Source of the DNA: a bacterium
GTDB lineage: Bacteria > Babelota > Babeliae > Babelales > Chromulinivoraceae
DNA length: 6,963 bases
Assembly: GCA_947377595.1 (NCBI GenBank)
Contig: CANCGK010000111.1
Span: forward strand, 1-6,963
Direction of reading: 5' to 3'
The first letter of the stretch is position 1. Every line of letters begins with the position of its first letter. Below the pieces are notes generated by a model that saw only the letters and a list, made by a program, of their open reading frames with translations, ran no database searches and was not told where the DNA came from. Below are positions 5,865 through 6,963 of the stretch, piece by piece. Position numbers and translations under genes: made by a program.

Positions 5865-6662
5865 ATGATTAAAAACAATCAATTACATAGTTTTCATTTA
5901 GTTGACCCAAGTCCTTGGCCTTTTGTTTCTGCATTTTCAGCTTTTTTTTTAACTTTTGGCGGTGTATTATATATGCATGGTTATGCTGGTGGTAGTTTTT
6001 TATGGAAGTTTGGTTTAGCAATGGTTTTATTTATGATGTTTTGTTGGTGGCGAGATATTATTCGAGAAGGAACAATTGAAGGTCAACATACTTTAAGTGT
6101 ACAAAATGGATTACGTATAGGAGTATTATTATTTATTGCTTCTGAAGTAATGTTTTTCGTTGCTTTTTTTTGGGCTTTTTTTTGGTCAAGTTTTAATCCA
6201 AGTCATGCAATTGGAGCTGTTTGGCCTCCAGCGTTTTTGACCGTATTAAATCCATGGCAAGTTCCTTTATTAAATACTGTTATTCTATTAAGTTCAGGAG
6301 CAACTGTTACTTGGGCACATCACTCTATTGTGTGGGGTTCAAAATCAAATGCTGTTGAAGCTTTAATTTATACAGTTGTGTTAGCTGCAGCTTTTACTGC
6401 TTTACAAGGTTTAGAGTATTTAACTGCTCCTTTTTCTATTTCTGATGGGATTTACGGTTCAACTTTTTACATGGCAACAGGTTTTCATGGTTTTCATGTT
6501 TTTATTGGAACTTGTTTTTTATCTGTGTGTCTTGGTCGATTATATTTAGGTCATTTTACAAAAGAACATCATTTTGGTTTTGAAGCAGCTGCTTGGTATT
6601 GGCATTTTGTTGATGTTGTATGGTTATTTTTGTTTATAACTATTTACTGGTGGGGGTCTTAA
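5865..6662 (+). CDS. cox3: Cytochrome c oxidase subunit 3
   Basis: Subunit III of complex IV is a seven-helix membrane protein that flanks the catalytic subunit I and stabilises proton uptake. The product is 265 residues, the normal length. Family signatures run the full length: HSFHLVDPSPWPF (8-20), WWRDIIREGTIEGQHT (61-76), and SEVMFFVAFFWAFFWSS (93-109) with the conserved membrane glutamate E94. WPPAFLTVLNPWQVPLLNT (120-138) and TGFHGFHVFIGT (205-216) follow, and the C-terminal HFGFEAAAWYWHFVDVVWLF is at 236-255. The ATG at 5865 puts the HLVDPSPWP block at the expected distance from the N-terminus. The stop is TAA at 6660-6662. All tryptophans are TGG. It follows the four-tRNA cluster and precedes atp6 by 31 nt. 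Confidence 0.99.
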   Translation: MIKNNQLHSFHLVDPSPWPFVSAFSAFFLTFGGVLYMHGYAGGSFLWKFGLAMVLFMMFCWWRDIIREGTIEGQHTLSVQNGLRIGVLLFIASEVMFFVAFFWAFFWSSFNPSHAIGAVWPPAFLTVLNPWQVPLLNTVILLSSGATVTWAHHSIVWGSKSNAVEALIYTVVLAAAFTALQGLEYLTAPFSISDGIYGSTFYMATGFHGFHVFIGTCFLSVCLGRLYLGHFTKEHHFGFEAAAWYWHFVDVVWLFLFITIYWWGS

Positions 6663-6693
6663 CCTATAATAAGACTTTTTAATATATTAAATT

Positions 6694-6963
6694 ATGATTT
6701 ATTTAACAAGCCCTTTAGAACAATTTGAAATTTTATCTTTAATTAACTTGTTTTGGTTTATACCATTAACAATACAATTTTATATTTTGGCTTTAATTAT
6801 TTTTGTTACTGTTGTAACTATTATTTTTTTAGTAAATCCTGTAACAAAAAGTTTTTATATCATTCCAACATATTTACAGTCATTTTTTGAATTAATTTAT
6901 ATTTTAATTTTATCAATGGTAACTGATAATATCAAAGGAAGTGAAAACCAAAAATATTTTCCT
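6694..6963 (+). CDS. atp6: ATP synthase subunit a, 3' end outside the window
   Basis: Subunit a of the F1Fo ATP synthase forms the proton half-channels against the c-ring in the inner membrane. Only the first 90 codons lie in the window. The N-terminal SPLEQFEIL (6-14) and the block YLQSFFELIYILILSMVTDN (60-79), followed by the start of the YFP motif (88-90), are diagnostic of mitochondrial Atp6. The first membrane helix is at about 27-48. The catalytic arginine region lies in the missing C-terminal part. The ATG at 6694 is the only start ahead of the conserved N-terminus and lies 31 nt after the cox3 stop with no tRNA between, so cox3 and atp6 probably share a transcript. Confidence 0.96.
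   Translation, partial: MIYLTSPLEQFEILSLINLFWFIPLTIQFYILALIIFVTVVTIIFLVNPVTKSFYIIPTYLQSFFELIYILILSMVTDNIKGSENQKYFP

Overview
The window is a piece of a protist mitochondrial genome. It carries cob, cox2, nad5, cox3 and atp6, plus the ribosomal protein gene rps10 and five tRNA genes. It is extremely A+T rich: in the long spacer some 60-base lines have only 2 to 4 G or C. All protein genes read through with the standard code: every Trp codon seen in cob, nad5 and cox3 is TGG, none of the genes needs TGA as Trp, and stops are TAA or TAG. A mitochondrial rps10, a Cox2 longer than the animal form and a conventional tRNA set exclude an animal mitochondrion. They fit a free-living protist, perhaps a stramenopile or another gene-rich lineage, but the exact group cannot be settled from this sequence. 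No introns are seen.

Layout: positions 1-2050 hold cob (3' end cut by the window) and cox2, both on the minus strand with cox2 upstream of cob and 31 nt between them. Positions 2051-2962 are a gene-free spacer of 912 nt between divergent transcription units. Positions 2963-6963 are on the plus strand: nad5, trnH(GUG), rps10, trnK(UUU), trnQ(UUG), trnF(GAA), trnL(UAG), cox3 and atp6 (3' end cut by the window). The tRNAs sit between coding sequences, tightly spaced from rps10 to cox3, so tRNA excision probably helps release the mRNAs.

The proteins are membrane subunits of oxidative phosphorylation: Nad5 of complex I, Cob of complex III, Cox2 and Cox3 of complex IV, and Atp6 of ATP synthase. 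Rps10 and the tRNAs serve the organelle's own translation.

The most notable non-genic structure is in the divergent spacer. A tandem imperfect duplication with a period of about 113 bp (about 2654-2881) carries in each unit a T-rich/A-rich hairpin, perfect over 18 bp in the first unit. A third, more diverged copy of the hairpin arm lies near 2282-2301. This is the best candidate for a bidirectional promoter or replication origin. That role is inferred from position and structure only.
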